Of a stretch of DNA of 64,000 bases, positions 22,901 through 34,115 are shown piece after piece. The stretch's first letter is position 1, and every line of letters begins with the position of its first letter. Origin of the DNA: Calliopum simillimum (taxonomy: Eukaryota; Arthropoda; Insecta; Diptera; Lauxaniidae); the NCBI GenBank assembly GCA_951812925.1, contig OX638368.1:125821309-125885308 (forward strand), written 5' to 3'. The notes below the pieces were generated by a model that was not told the origin of the DNA, searched no databases, and saw only the letters and a program-made list of their open reading frames with translations. The translations under genes and the position numbers were made by a program.

Positions 22901-23254
22901 GCATTGTCATGAAAAATACTCTTTTCAATCCCCCGAGCTATCTTTGACGACGGAGGCAGTATACCAAATTTTATTGAATTATCTTACTCAGTTTTCCCAA
23001 AAAGTGTATTTCAACACACAGCCAGCCAGCCACCCAGCCAGCCAGACAGACGGACATGGCTATATCGACTCAGGAGGTGACGCTGATCAAGAATATATAT
23101 ATTTTTCTTTATCTGCCACGCCTCCTTCTCTGCGTTGCAAACGGAAGGGCAAAGTGAATATACGAATAATGAGACAGTGGAGTGGGAGAGATTTTGTTTT
23201 TGTTGTTTTTTCTCTTGCTTGCAAAAACCTGTTTCGTTGCACTCTGTCCACGTT
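22901..23254. repeat. Fragment resembling a DINE-1/INE-1-like dispersed repeat
   Basis: The (CCAG)n-like stretch at 23022-23050 runs into ACGGACATGGCTATATCGAC and GCTGATCAAGAATATATAT. These words recur in many dipteran genomes near the ends of INE-1/DINE-1 (Helentron-like) elements. No coding region is seen; the family call is from memory. Confidence 0.5.
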
Positions 23255-25195
23255 CTGCATCGATATTTTGGACTTTGATTTGTATTTTGGACACTTCTAG
23301 AATTCAAGCAATATTTCGCATATTTTTCGATAATTTTGGAATTTTATCGGTATTTTGGATGTTCCTCGATACTTTTGGACTTTTAACGATATTTTGGATG
23401 TTTCTCGATACATTTGGACTTTTACCGATATTTTGGAAGTTCTTCGATACTTCTGGACTTTTACCGATATTTTGGACGTTTTTAGATACTTTTGGACTTT
23501 TATCGATATTTGGGATGTTTCTCGATACTTTTGAACTTTTGCCGACATTTCGAATGTTTTTCGATACTTTTGGACTTTTACCGATATTTTGGATGTTTCT
23601 CGATACTTTTGTACTTTTACCGATATTTTGGATGTTTTCCGATACTTTTGGACTTTTATCGATACTTTAGATGTTCCTCGATACTTCTGAACTCTTACCG
23701 ATATTTTGGATGTTTCTCGATACTTTTGGACTTTTACCGATATTTTGGATGTTTTCCGATACTTTTGGACTTTAATCGATATTTTGGATGTTCCTCGATA
23801 CTTCTGAACTTTTATCGATATTTTGGATGTTTCTCGATACTTTTGTACTTTTACCGATATTTTGGATGTTTTCCGATACTTTTGGACTTTTATCGATATT
23901 TTGGATGTTCCTCGATACTTCTGAACTTTTACCGATATTTTGGATGTTTCTCGATACTTTTGGACTTTTACCGATATTTTGGATGTTTCTCGATACTTTT
24001 GGACTTTTATCGATATTTTGGATGTTCCTCGATACTTCTGAACTTTTACCGATATTTTGGATGTTTCTCGATACTTTTGGACTTTTACCAATATTTTGGA
24101 TGTTTTTCGATACTTTTGGAAATTTATCGATGTTTTGGATGTTTTCGATACTTTAAGACTTTTACCGATATTTTGAATGTTTCTCGACAATTTTGGACTT
24201 TTAACGATATTTTGGATGTTTTTCGATACTTTTGGAAATTTATCGAAATTTTGGATGTTTTCGATACTTTTAGACTTTTACCGATATTTTGGATGTTTCT
24301 CGATACTTTTGGACTTTTATCGATTCTTTGGAAGTTCTTCGATACTTTTGGACTTTTACCGATATTTTGGACGTTTTTCGATACTTTTGGACTTTTATCG
24401 ATATTTTGGATGTTTCTCGATACTTTTGGACTTTTATCGATATGTTGGAAGTTCTTCGATACTTTTGGACTTTTACCGATATTTTAGAAGTTTTCCGATA
24501 CTTTTGGGTTCTTTTCGACAATTTGGATGTTTTTCGATACTTTTGGACTTTTACCGATATTTTGGATGTTTCTAGATACTTTTGGACTTTTATCGATATT
24601 TTGGATGTTTCTCGATACTTTTGGACTTTTACCGATATTTTGGATGTTTTTCGATACTTTCGGACTTTTATCGATATTTTGGATGTTTCTCGATACTTTT
24701 GGACTTTTGCCGACATTTCGAATGTTTTTCGATACTTTTGGACTTCTACCGATATTTTGGATGTTTCTCGATACTTTTGTACTTTTACCGATATTTTGGA
24801 TGTTTTCCGGTACTTTTGGACTTTTGCCGATATTTTGGATGTTTCTCGATACTTTTAGACTTTTGCCGACATTTCGAATGTTTTTCGATACTTTTGAACT
24901 TCTACCGATATTTTGGATGTTTCTAGATACTTTTGGACTTTTATCGATATTTTGGATGTTTCTCGATACTTTTGGACTTTTACCAATATGTTCGACGTTT
25001 TTCGATACTTTTGGACTTTTATCGATATTTTGGATGTTTTTCGATACTTTTGGACTTTTATCGATATTTCGGAAGTTTTTCGATACTTTTGGGATCTTTT
25101 CGATATTTTGGATACTTTTGGGCTTTTACCAGTATTTTGCATGTTTTTCGATACTTTTGAGCTCTTTTCAATTTTTTGGATGTTTTTCGGTATTT
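23255..25195. repeat. 39-bp minisatellite, about 50 units, with local 117-bp higher-order period
   Basis: Tandem copies of a 39-bp unit made of CTTTTACCGATATTTTGG, ATGTTTCTCGATACTTTTGG and small variants. Variant units carrying GTTCCTCGATACTTC recur at 23673, 23790, 23907 and 24024, exactly 117 bp (three units) apart, so a trimer was amplified within the array. Because 39 is divisible by 3 and the unit lacks stops in several frames, long frames appear on both strands: for example, minus-strand 24190-23297 with the 13-residue repeat KVQKYRETSKISV. I treat these as by-products of the repeat, not as genes. Confidence 0.93.
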
Positions 25196-25384
25196 TTCGG
25201 CACAAGCACTAACCAATTTTTATATTATTCGGTTTGGAGATACCCTGAGCCTGCTGCATCCAGAAAAGGTTACTACTATTAATGAATACTCAATGTTCTG
25301 GCTTTCTTTTTTACCAAACGGTACTTGGAAAAAGTGCATCTATTTTTAAGTTAAAGGCCAAAATTTGGCCACCGGCGATACTAG

Positions 25385-25898
25385 TATATGTAATTTGGTT
25401 GCAGTATAGTGGTTGATGCCATGTGCTTTGTACATACTTATCAAATCTCATCCATGCACGTTAAATAGTTTCAGAGATATAATGATTTAGTACCCGTATA
25501 TGGTTTGAGCAAACCTTAAAAAAAAAACAGGTGGCAGCCCTGGAAGTTTTTGTAAAATTTTTTAAAAAGTTTACCTGAGCGATTCTGAAACCCATAATTT
25601 GAATTAAGTCACAAAAAGTATAATTTATACAAAATTTTGGATTGTTACCAGATAGCAGTCCTAAAAAAGTAACGTTGGATTATTAAAAAGTTTAAGTGTT
25701 TTAGGACTAAAATTAAATATTTTCTGAACTTTAATGTGGTATTTGTGAAAACAAAGTCTTTTAAAGAAGCAACATCCAATATTTCCGTAAATATTTTACT
25801 TTAAGATTGCTTTTCCAGAAATTACTTCTAATTTCATGATGTCGATGCAATAAATTTAAAATGACTAAACGAGTATACAAGAAATCAATATGTTATCC
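25385..25898. repeat. Upstream flank of copy 4, duplicated before copy 6
   Basis: Near-identical to 36765-37298 (ttgcagta.agtggttgatgc; aaaaaaacaggtggcagccc; tttaagattgcttttccaga). It is noncoding. The homologous flank is also present, shorter, before copies 7 (48880-) and 8 (55505-). Confidence 0.8.
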
Positions 25899-26037
25899 TG
25901 ATTATATATAATTTAAGACTATTAATAGGAAATTGCACTTAACCTTAGTATTTATATTAAAAGTGCTATGCTCCCTAAAAAAAATTAAACGAAGTCCATT
26001 CATTCTAGTACGAATCCGCAGAAAGATACGTAGTAAA
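25899..26037 (+). promoter_or_regulatory. Conserved upstream block of receptor copy 4
   Basis: TGATTATATATAATTTAAGA, ACTATTAATAGGAAATTGCA and CTTAACCTTAGTAT, then the leader TCATTCTAGTACGAATCCGC..GTAAA directly before the ATG. It stands in front of an intact gene. Confidence 0.65.
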
Positions 26038-27885
26038 ATGTTGACGCGCCGACAGGTAGCATGGATCAGTTGTATTCTCCTCATACCAGCCAAGTACGTG
26101 GTGGTGAACGCTGCGCAAGCGCTAGCACAATATTCATTGACAAATCTATTGGAAAAAATAAACCAAGAAAAACATTTTGAAACGCTCTTAGCAGCACAAG
26201 AGAAAGGACATCATTGTCTGGAAGAGGATAAATTTATATTTTCAGATCACAAGCCCAAACTTTTGTTTGATAGCTTGAGTGCACAAATTTCACTGGGGCA
26301 GCTAGGTATTCATGAGGTTTTGGCAATTATATGCATCAAAGGAATCAAAAATTTATCGGGTCTTCAGGAATTCTTAAATATTTTCAAAGGTTACAGAACT
26401 TCAAGACTTATCATATACTTGAAACAAACTGAAACTGATATCATGCTAAAGAAAAAATTGCTCCAGCGTTACTTCAAATGTTGCTGGTCCCAACGTATGC
26501 TAAATGTAATGATTATATTTGGTGATTATCAGCAAACCGGTGAATATTACAATTACCAACCTTTTCCGGAATTGGTTATTGAAGCACGGAATTTTAAAAT
26601 CAACTACACATATTTTCCACAACGCATGAAGAACTTACATGGCTATGCACTTAAAACGTATTCATTTCATCTACGCCCTTCAACGTTGTTTTATCAGAAA
26701 CAAAATGGCGAATTGAGTATGATAGGTACCACAGGTCGATTTATCACAACTTTTGTAAGAAAACTGAATGCATCTTTGACACATGTTATTCCGGTGGAGG
26801 CGAGAAAGCCAGTACCTGCAGAATATATGGATCAAATGCTTAAAATGTTGCTCAATGGCACCGTTGATATTTGTGCAGCATTTGTAGCAGAAAATTTGCT
26901 TGCAAAATACAATTTAAGGCTGTCCAATACAATCGGAGTGGATAAGCTGCATGTAGTGGTGCCTGTGGCAAAAGCATATAATAGAAGTGAAATGTTTCAA
27001 CGAATCTACACAGATGAAACAATTTTAATGTTCTCTTATGCCTATTTTGCATTTGTGTTAATTTCAGTGATAAGTATTTACCTTTGGGAGGAGAAACCCT
27101 CATTGCTTCTAATTTGTCTTGAATTGCTATCAAACTACAATTTTCTATTAGACCGAAGCGGAAAATTGTTTATGAAACGCCTAGGGAGCAAAATAAAGCT
27201 TCATGTGAACATGTTGTTTATCTTATTTGTCATTTACAATCAAATTTGCGAAAACGGTTTCAAGACAAACTTACAGGCTTATTTTACGAATCCACTAATG
27301 AAACCGGAAATCAATAGCTTTGTGGATATAGAAAAACATAAACTTAATATCATGATCTTTGAACCTGTGCAGAAGTACTTGAATTATATGTATGCTAATG
27401 AAAGTTTTCTACCAGTGAATGATAACATTTGGATTCCAGTAATCAATTTATCGCATTTCGATAATCATCTTTTTGAATACAATACATCAATGGCCTATAT
27501 TGTTCCAAGTTCTATTTGGGCTATTCTGAATCAACAACAGAAATATTTTCAAAAGAATAAATTTCGCATATTAAAGCAGCTGGCTTTAGGAGGCGACTTG
27601 CCTTATAGATTAGCTTTGCATGAGGACTCCTTTTTTATAGAACCTGTCAACACCTACATTGGTCAGTTGCAAAGTTCAGGTATTAATGAGCAATGGCATG
27701 CCTCAGGTTTCAATGATATGATTGAAGCTGGTCAACTAGATATAAACCATACAAGTGTAACTGAAAATGTGCAAGCGGTTACAGTTGAGGATTTGAAGTG
27801 GTATTGGAAGGTTTTCTTCATGGGGCTTGGAATGAGTTGCATATGTTTTATCTTGGAATTACTGTATTTTAAATATAAAATATAA
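26038..27885 (+). CDS. Divergent ionotropic receptor, copy 4 (intact, 615 residues)
   Basis: Single-exon chemoreceptor-type IR. The start at 26038 (MLTRRQVAWISCILLIPAKY) was chosen because the conserved leader ends there and the signal peptide begins there; the frame is open upstream without an ATG. Layout: signal peptide about 1-26, N-terminal domain with HHCLEEDKFIF, S1-like part from GRFITTFVRKLNAS (about residue 231), M1 about 327-350 (FAFVLISVISIYLW), pore-side segment PSLLLICLELL, M2 about 388-404 (HVNMLFILFVIYNQIC), S2-like part with TNPLMKPEINSFVDIEKHKL, and M3 at the C terminus (FFMGLGMSCICFILELLYF). Canonical glutamate-contact residues are not recognisable, as expected for divergent IRs. 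It presumably sits in the dendritic membrane of gustatory or olfactory neurons, with a co-receptor. Closest copies are 6 and 8 (group C). Confidence 0.9.
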   Translation: MLTRRQVAWISCILLIPAKYVVVNAAQALAQYSLTNLLEKINQEKHFETLLAAQEKGHHCLEEDKFIFSDHKPKLLFDSLSAQISLGQLGIHEVLAIICIKGIKNLSGLQEFLNIFKGYRTSRLIIYLKQTETDIMLKKKLLQRYFKCCWSQRMLNVMIIFGDYQQTGEYYNYQPFPELVIEARNFKINYTYFPQRMKNLHGYALKTYSFHLRPSTLFYQKQNGELSMIGTTGRFITTFVRKLNASLTHVIPVEARKPVPAEYMDQMLKMLLNGTVDICAAFVAENLLAKYNLRLSNTIGVDKLHVVVPVAKAYNRSEMFQRIYTDETILMFSYAYFAFVLISVISIYLWEEKPSLLLICLELLSNYNFLLDRSGKLFMKRLGSKIKLHVNMLFILFVIYNQICENGFKTNLQAYFTNPLMKPEINSFVDIEKHKLNIMIFEPVQKYLNYMYANESFLPVNDNIWIPVINLSHFDNHLFEYNTSMAYIVPSSIWAILNQQQKYFQKNKFRILKQLALGGDLPYRLALHEDSFFIEPVNTYIGQLQSSGINEQWHASGFNDMIEAGQLDINHTSVTENVQAVTVEDLKWYWKVFFMGLGMSCICFILELLYFKYKI

Positions 27886-28960
27886 ATTTAAGTCAGATTG
27901 CTTGGATCATAAAAAATTAAAAATAACAAGTATTCCACTTACGCGAAAGATTGGTGGACTATATTTGGTTTTGGGGCCTTGAGCGTTTAAAACCATAGTT
28001 GAGTAGAAATATTGCTTTTGCTTACGAAGGATTTACTTTTTAAAAAAAGTTTGACCTTCTTTATCATAGTCAGTTTGTTCTACTAAACGTGGACTATCAT
28101 ATGTTTTTCAGGTTTTTGTTATTACTCGTAGTATGCTTTTTCTGACATTAATGCATTTTTGTATTTAAGATATAAAAATAGTTCTTTATTTGTACTGTAA
28201 TTAAATTAACGAATATTATATGTTTTAGTTTTTAATAAAAGAATGGAAATAAAATTATTAAAAAAGTTTATTATTTTTATCAAAACTTAACATTTCCCGG
28301 TGTGTGTTACTACACCTTGTCTTGTACGAAGAACGGAGCATTTCCAATCAAATTAAACTGAAGAATGTAAATTGTCCCGATGCATTTTTCATACGTACCA
28401 AATCTCATCTATGTGCGTTAAAAAGTCGAAGATATGCCGGGATCCCGGTCCAAAAATCGATATCGAAAAGCCTTGTGGCAACGCCAACTTTCATTTTCCG
28501 GCTGTTTCTTTTATATATGTCAAATTCCATTTATTTAAGACACGCAGTTTCAGAGAAATGTTGAATTCATTTTTTAAGTGGCATGGCATGTTTTCATTGA
28601 AAATTATTTGGTTTTATACCCTTTACATACGTTCCGAATTCAACACATCTGCGTTGAATAGTTTCAGAGATATTATGAACTATTTTTTTTTTGAGAGCAT
28701 TGCACCGCCCACTTTTTCAACCCGTGATATCATATTACTAAAATGGCATCTTAAGATACTAGCTTGCTGTGCAAACTTCATTAAAATCGGTTAGTCCGTT
28801 TCTGACTTATAAATTTTCGGTATGGTATGCTGGTATGTTTTATACCAGTGTGGGACGCCTCAAAATAAGAAGCAGGGGTGGGAGCTGGGGTTTTCATTCC
28901 TACTTATAATGCATCACTAAAATGTGATAAGTGTGGGGAGCAGTGGCGTCGATGGCATTA
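27886..28960. other. 3' flank of copy 4 plus dispersed repeat
   Basis: 27886-28330 matches the 3' flanks of copies 6 (39292-39730) and 8 (57587- and 58806-58930), including aatggaaataaaatta and cccggtgtg..ttgctacac words. 28500-28830 carries 'caccgcccac ... aaaatcggttagtccgtttc' dispersed repeat. No gene. Confidence 0.65.
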
Positions 28961-28984
28961 ATTTTTATGTTGACATTCAAGATT

Positions 28985-29310
28985 CCCTTAATTCACTTAC
29001 AAACTATATGATTAAATCTTAGTCAGTCCTTCGATGCTACAGTCTACTTCAGACCGTCAGCAGGAAGTTTGAAATATGTCTGAACTGGGTTCCTGGTCAC
29101 CACGGTATAGAGGGCATCGAAATTGCTGATGAACAGGCAAAAGCAGGAGTGTTACTCGAAAGTAAACCTTACAGCACCATTATGTAATATATCAGAAATC
29201 GCTTTACTGTGAAGCTAACCTAAAATGGATTAACTCAAATGCTAGAAAAATAACCAAACAATTTTGGCCAACTTTCTGTTGTGAGGCAACAAGACGCTGG
29301 GCGATTGTTT
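28985..29310 (+). pseudogene. LINE (Jockey/R1-type) RNase H fragment
   Basis: In the + frame near 29066 the sequence reads EICLNWVPGHHGIEGIEIAD-EQAKAG, matching the WVPGHxGIxGNExAD signature of RNase H domains in insect non-LTR retrotransposons. In-frame stops follow. Only this fragment is left. Confidence 0.8.
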
Positions 29311-29712
29311 GATGCCTCCACATATTTATGTTATATCAATTATTGAATTTAAATTGATGTAATAAGATTTATATTGTATTTGAAATGTGTTAACTAGTAT
29401 AATAAGAAATTTGAAGTCAACCAACAAAATAGTTGGACGATATTGGAATAGATTCAGTTAAATAGAATTAGTACAATATGAAAACATCAGGAAATAGCTG
29501 TCACAGCAATCAGCTGTTCGCCACACTGAGGTGAGTTGTGATGATTATAACCAGTGTTGCCAACTTAGTGGTTTTCGCACTAAATCTATTGCTTTTTGGG
29601 ATTATTACCCGTAAAATTTTTGGACTAGTGCTTTTTCTAGTGCTTTTTTCTTTCTTCTTGAAGACTTTGTTTTGCTCGTTGAATTAAGTTCATAAAATGC
29701 TGATGTGAACAG

Positions 29713-29875
29713 GTTTTTTTGAAGCTCTAGCAAATTTAGCCCTGCGTGTGTTGTCATTGTCATATTCCAATGCTGAAGTAGAAAGAGTGTTTAGTTATGG
29801 CTGCGTTTAAGTCAAAAATAAGAAACAAACTTCCATTTAATTCTGTAAATTCTTTACTCCGTTATATGGATTAAA
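29713..29875 (+). pseudogene. hAT transposase C-terminal dimerisation fragment, frameshifted
   Basis: LALRVLSLSYSNAEVERVFS matches the hATC dimerisation motif (LSxxxSNAxVERxFS). A 1-nt shift follows, then AAFKSKIRNKLPFNSVNSLL continues the family pattern (KSKxRNxL) up to TAA near 29873. No N-terminal zinc finger or catalytic region is present in the element. Confidence 0.88.
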
Positions 29876-30249
29876 ATGGAATGGTTGCTGCTGTGACACT
29901 TATGAATTACCAGATGAAACACTGTTATAAATAAATAGTCTGCTAGCATACATAGAAACCTCCGGCTAGGAGGAACCAGAAAGTAGTGAAAATAATTTCA
30001 TAGATTGGTTTTAAACTTATAAGCTACAAGTTCGAGTCATCTAAAGTCAAAGTAATGTTGATCTTAATTTTATGTATTGAATATATATTATATGTGTCGT
30101 TAAATATCAAAACTGCCTATGCCCCCTCAGATTTTTAGGCAAAATAGAATAAATTTCATTGAATTGTTATTAATTTATTTTATTTTGCCCACATATCAGA
30201 GAGGGACTTAGGCAGTTTTGATATTTAACTACACATATAAACGTATATA

Positions 30250-31107
30250 GGGTAAGGGAAGGAAATTTGGACTACATGGGTAATATGGACCACATGGATA
30301 TTTTCCATTGCGTACATAGGACTTACCGTTATTCATATTTAAACGTTACGCCAATACCTAAAACTTATGTCAGTGCGATTTTAGCGTTCGGTGAAGTCGC
30401 ATGTTTCTGTAAAGTTGATTTTTCTAAAAAAAAGATCAGTGATAATTTTTTTTTAGTGAGTATATTTCATTATTTCACTTTAAAGACATGGTGTTTTAAA
30501 ATAAATGGTTAACTATATAAAGGCAGTGAATACCATTTATAATTTATCAGCACAAATAAGTTTATTGACTACAAGAGTTTTTGATAAAACACTATTTATT
30601 TCACCAACACGTGGTGATGGTAATGCGGACCACCAAAAAAAAAAAAAGCCTCAAAAAACATATGACGATTCTGATTTTCATTATTTGTAATTTGTAAACT
30701 ACAAATGAATAGAAGATGAAAAATGCATATAATGTAAAACCTTTTACTCAGAAGATCACTGTGGCGAATTTCTGTTTAAATGTGTAATCAGACGTTCTTG
30801 GAGTCATGAAAAATGTGCCGGATATGGATGTGATATTTTTATATGCAACTTCTGTGCCAAATAAACATGTGGGGCACTATTGACTATATAGTCCATATAA
30901 CACTAAACTTTTTTTTATCTTCATTTTGTGTATTTTCAGTTTTTAACTTTTTTCTTTATCCTGATGAGATATTTATCTTAAAATGAATCAAAAGAAAGGT
31001 GAATTGTTTCCTTTAACGATTGACATAAATTTAATTGTTTTGTTTTATGTTTTTCGAGTTTTATTTAAAAAAGAAAGACTGGTGGTCCATATTTCCCTCC
31101 TTTACCC
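30250..31107 (+). mobile_element. TA-flanked pogo-like deletion derivative
   Basis: The ends GGGTAAGGGAAGGAAATTTG (30250) and the inverse of GGGTAAAGGAGGGAAATATG (31107) are flanked by TA (30248-30249; 31108-31109). The TGGACCAC word is repeated subterminally and internally. The element sits inside the hAT element 29552-31323, so it inserted later. Confidence 0.85.
30724..30873 (+). pseudogene. Pogo-type C-terminal zinc-finger-like fragment
   Basis: In one frame: C-I-stop-C-K-T-F-Y-S-E-D-H, then FKCVIRRSWSHEKCAGYGCD, then IFICNFCAK and stop. The C..C-x(n)-C-x(5)-W-x-H-x(2)-C-x(n)-C..C order is that of the PHD-like finger at the C terminus of many insect pogo-type transposases. Upstream, the frame ending at 30690 has an Asp/Lys-rich linker. 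No DDE core remains. Confidence 0.65.
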
Positions 31108-31331
31108 TAATAATTATTTATTGAAGAGTCTTTTTATAAAAAAATTGATTCACAATTAAAATGTTTTTACTTAAAATAACTAAACTTGTCTGTACACGTA
31201 CGAAATTTTTTGGTTTTTTTTAAATTTTTTTTGCAAAATAGAATTTAGTGCTTTTTTGGGAAAAATGCGTTTTTTTTTTTGCCGGATTTGGTGCGTTTTC
31301 AAATTTAAAAGTTGGCAACATTCATTATAAC

Positions 31332-32039
31332 CTCAGTGTCGCAAAACATATTGTCATTCCGGCGGCGACCTGCAGCGAGTAAAGGTGGTAAGCATAGTAG
31401 TTAGTAGCATTTAATTACAACGATGTTGAGCCAAGCCGATACAGTAAGAGCGAAACGAAGAGTAGAAAGCCCTTTTGGTCGTTGTGTATTCAGCTATGCC
31501 GGTACTGCGGAGCCAGAACCGAAAGTGGAGTGAATAGATTGATAGTCGGGATAATTATATTGGCGAATTGTTCTCGCTAGTGTTTCGCCACTTGTGCGAA
31601 AGAGAAGACACTAAAACTTGGTCTTTGCGTATTCGTCTGTATTGAGCTATGCCGATACAGTGCAGCCGGAACGGGCAGCAAAGTAGAGCCTCAAAGTGAG
31701 AAAAGAGCAAGGTAGGACGTTCGAATCAATTGTAACGCGCGATAATAAGGTATCGTAATCGTCAGAAATTTGTAAATAAAGGATATAAAGGATGGAAAAC
31801 CGGTGCTTATTTTCAATTCAAACTGAAAAAATAATAATTGTTAACCCTTTCTCCGAAATAAAAATATTTTGTGATGCGAACCTTGGCCACCGGCGAGCCA
31901 AGACCTCGACTGTAGCAAAAGCTTCGCCACACTGTAAAGATAAAACAGACTACCTGCTCTCTTTATATCGAAAAACATGTAGAACTCTTGTAGGAGCCAT
32001 CACTGGACACTCTTATTGGTTATCATGCTCATAGAATTA
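31332..32039. repeat. Unclassified region with a direct repeat (possible LTR-like fragment)
   Basis: 31487-31530 and 31640-31675 share GAGCTATGCCGATACAGTGC-type sequence in an otherwise GC-richer stretch with AATAAAGG near 31775. This could be a piece of LTR or 5' leader, but no second LTR or coding region is seen. Confidence 0.4.
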
Positions 32040-33477
32040 ATGGAGTCAATAAAGCCAAAAAACAGGCAAAATGAGGAAGTCCTCAAGAACAGCTCCGATT
32101 TTGATGATTCTTTTTTTAAAAATTTTTTTTTTTTTTTTTTTATTTAAAATCAGAAACATTTTGGAGCGCGGTCGGAATTATATTGGGTGTACAACTTAAA
32201 AACCGGAATTTGACGGTGGATGTCCGTACTCACAAATATCGTGAAAGCTCGAAATTATATATACATATGTCATTTTGAAGGTACATTTGACAGCTGTCAA
32301 AATCAGTCAACAAAACAATTTTATCTTGTGTGCATCATTATTATTTTTCACGAAGAATAACTTCGAAAATTGGAGAAAAAGACAGCATTTGCGGGAGGTT
32401 CTGTTGGGTCATTCTTTTGCAAAGATGCAAAATTGTACTGAAAAATTGCGGTAGAAGCCAGTTTTTATATGCACAATTTTAGACCCTATAAAAAAGAAGA
32501 TTTCTCAGAAACCATATAAGATACAGAAATTCTAATGATTTTTGTTTGTTGTATTTTTTTTCCAATTTTTTTTTATGTAAACATAAGTTTTTTAAATATT
32601 AGCTGTGTTCCAATGGCAGCAGATCTGATCCGGATCAGATTCACTTTCAAGCAAAACAAAAACAAATTCAGAACCAGCTCAGATCTTGGTTCCATTTTCT
32701 GGATCCATGAATGCGTTCAGAAACCTTTTTTGGATCCATGGAAGCGTTCTGAAAATTACGGGTTTTATTTGGTAGCACTGGCTTATTAAAAACATTGAAA
32801 AATAAAATTCATTAAACAAAAAGCATTAAATAAAATCATTAGCAGTTGTAGTATTGGCATCGAATACCTCATGAAATGATACGCTCTATGAAGGTGTTAA
32901 TGAAAATCAACAGCATTGTGATGAAGCTAAAGCAAACCATTTGGTATGCATGGATGCTGGAGCTTTCCAAAAACTTAAGATGAAGATATGAAGATGATGA
33001 TAACTGAACAGATGCTTTCTTTGGAATTGTTGATCAAACAATTTCAACGTCCCTTTGTTCCCGGTTTGATCAAAGCTTACTGGTCTTTTATCACATCAGA
33101 ACGGTGGCAGATGTGTAGAAAGTTTTTATGTTTAAATAAAATGAAAATTTTTTCATATTGGAATATTTTTTTTTTTTTAACTTTCTTTAATTTGTTTTTA
33201 TAAATTCAATGACATTTATGATTTGACATTTGTATATATTCTTGCCAATGCTATGAAGTTTTTTGAATTGAATCCATGTGCGTTCCAATGAGTTCAAATC
33301 TGATCCGGATTAGATCTACTACCATTGGAACACAGCTATTGTTTAAAAAATTATATTATTCCGACCGCTCTCCAAAATGTTTCTGATTTTATATAAAAAG
33401 AATTTTTTTTTAAAAAAATCATCAAAATCGGAGCTGTTCTTGAGGACTTCCATCTAAAAGGCTTTATTGACTCCACT
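32040..33477. mobile_element. Inverted-repeat element, arms about 130-150 bp
   Basis: The left arm 32040-32190 (TGGAGTCAATAAAGCC; agtcctcaagaacagctccg; cagaaacattttggagcg) is inverted at 33350-33477. The interior holds the nested MITE at 32602-33339 and a noncoding stretch. No transposase was seen. Confidence 0.8.
32602..33339. mobile_element. Nested MITE with about 44-bp inverted ends
   Basis: The left end AGCTGTGTTCCAATGGCAGC..GATCTGATCCGGATCAG and the right end are inverse copies. It is possibly flanked by ATT on both sides (3-bp duplication). The interior repeats GGATCCATG..GCGTTC twice. No coding region. Confidence 0.8.
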
Positions 33478-33496
33478 AAATGGGCATTCTAACTGG

Positions 33497-34115
33497 TAGC
33501 ACCGTTCGACACAAAAAAAAAAAAAAAAAAAAACACATGAGAAAATCCAAAAAAATATCCGTGTCTCGTTGTTTTTCTCCAGCACGTAACATTTTTTTTT
33601 AATCGATTCTTGAAGTTTTTTTATCCACTGTACATGAAAAAAAAAAAAAAAAAACAAAAATACCGCATTCTTGTGTTAAATCGATGAATTTAACTATATG
33701 ATCCTTACATCTGAGGTGTATCATGTGTTCAGCAAACTTATGTAAGATATTGCGGCAAATATTTTTGTAAAAAATTTTAACCCTGTACAACCCCCACATG
33801 TTAGTAATTTTTGCCCATTTCTTAAAAAGGTACAAAAATGACACCTAAAACATGGAAATATTGAGTCAGTATGTACTACAGAAATATTTGCTATACAATT
33901 TCACTACTAGTTGCTTAACACTAAAAAAGCAAAATTTTATCCCGAAAGCAAAAAAAAAGTTAAAATCAGTAAGTACTTCCAACTATCAATATTTTCCAAA
34001 TTTCACCCCACTGTAAAACTCTAAAACTACATTTTGGACAAAACACAAGATCATAACGAAATCACACAAGGATCATTTTCCTAGAACACATTTACCTATT
34101 ATATCCTGTTTTTAT
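33497..34115. repeat. Third copy of 'repeat A', abutting receptor copy 5
   Basis: Same orientation as 7313-8760 and inverse of 8880-9490 (starts ccgttcgacac, poly-A, then ccgcattcttgtgttaaatc; ends attatatcctgtttttatgg). Its last base joins directly to receptor codons (GCATTCTTAAATATTTTCAA), replacing the 5' third of copy 5. Confidence 0.8.

Larger units (their letters stand above)
29552..31323 (+). mobile_element. hAT deletion derivative, 8-bp target duplication, carrying a nested TA-element
   Basis: It is flanked by ATTATAAC at 29544-29551 and 31324-31331. Its ends are CAGTGTTGCCAACTT (left) and the inverse of GAATGTTGCCAACTT (right). Subterminal sequence on both sides contains ..GTGCTTTTT.. 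words. It encodes only a hAT transposase C-terminal fragment and is interrupted by the 858-bp element at 30250-31107. Without the nested insert it is about 910 bp. Confidence 0.92.

Noticed and set aside
22899..23300. 133-residue open frame near the (CCAG)n stretch
   Set aside because: It runs from dispersed repeat into the minisatellite; composition follows the repeats and no domain is visible.
23297..25205. Several long open frames on both strands in the minisatellite (up to 331 residues)
   Set aside because: A 39-bp unit without stops stays open in multiple frames automatically. The frames are mutually incompatible and have no start context or known domain.
25933..26037. N-terminal extension of receptor copy 4
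   Set aside because: The upstream part begins at a non-ATG codon, runs through the conserved promoter/leader and has no counterpart in other copies. The ATG at 26038 gives the signal peptide.
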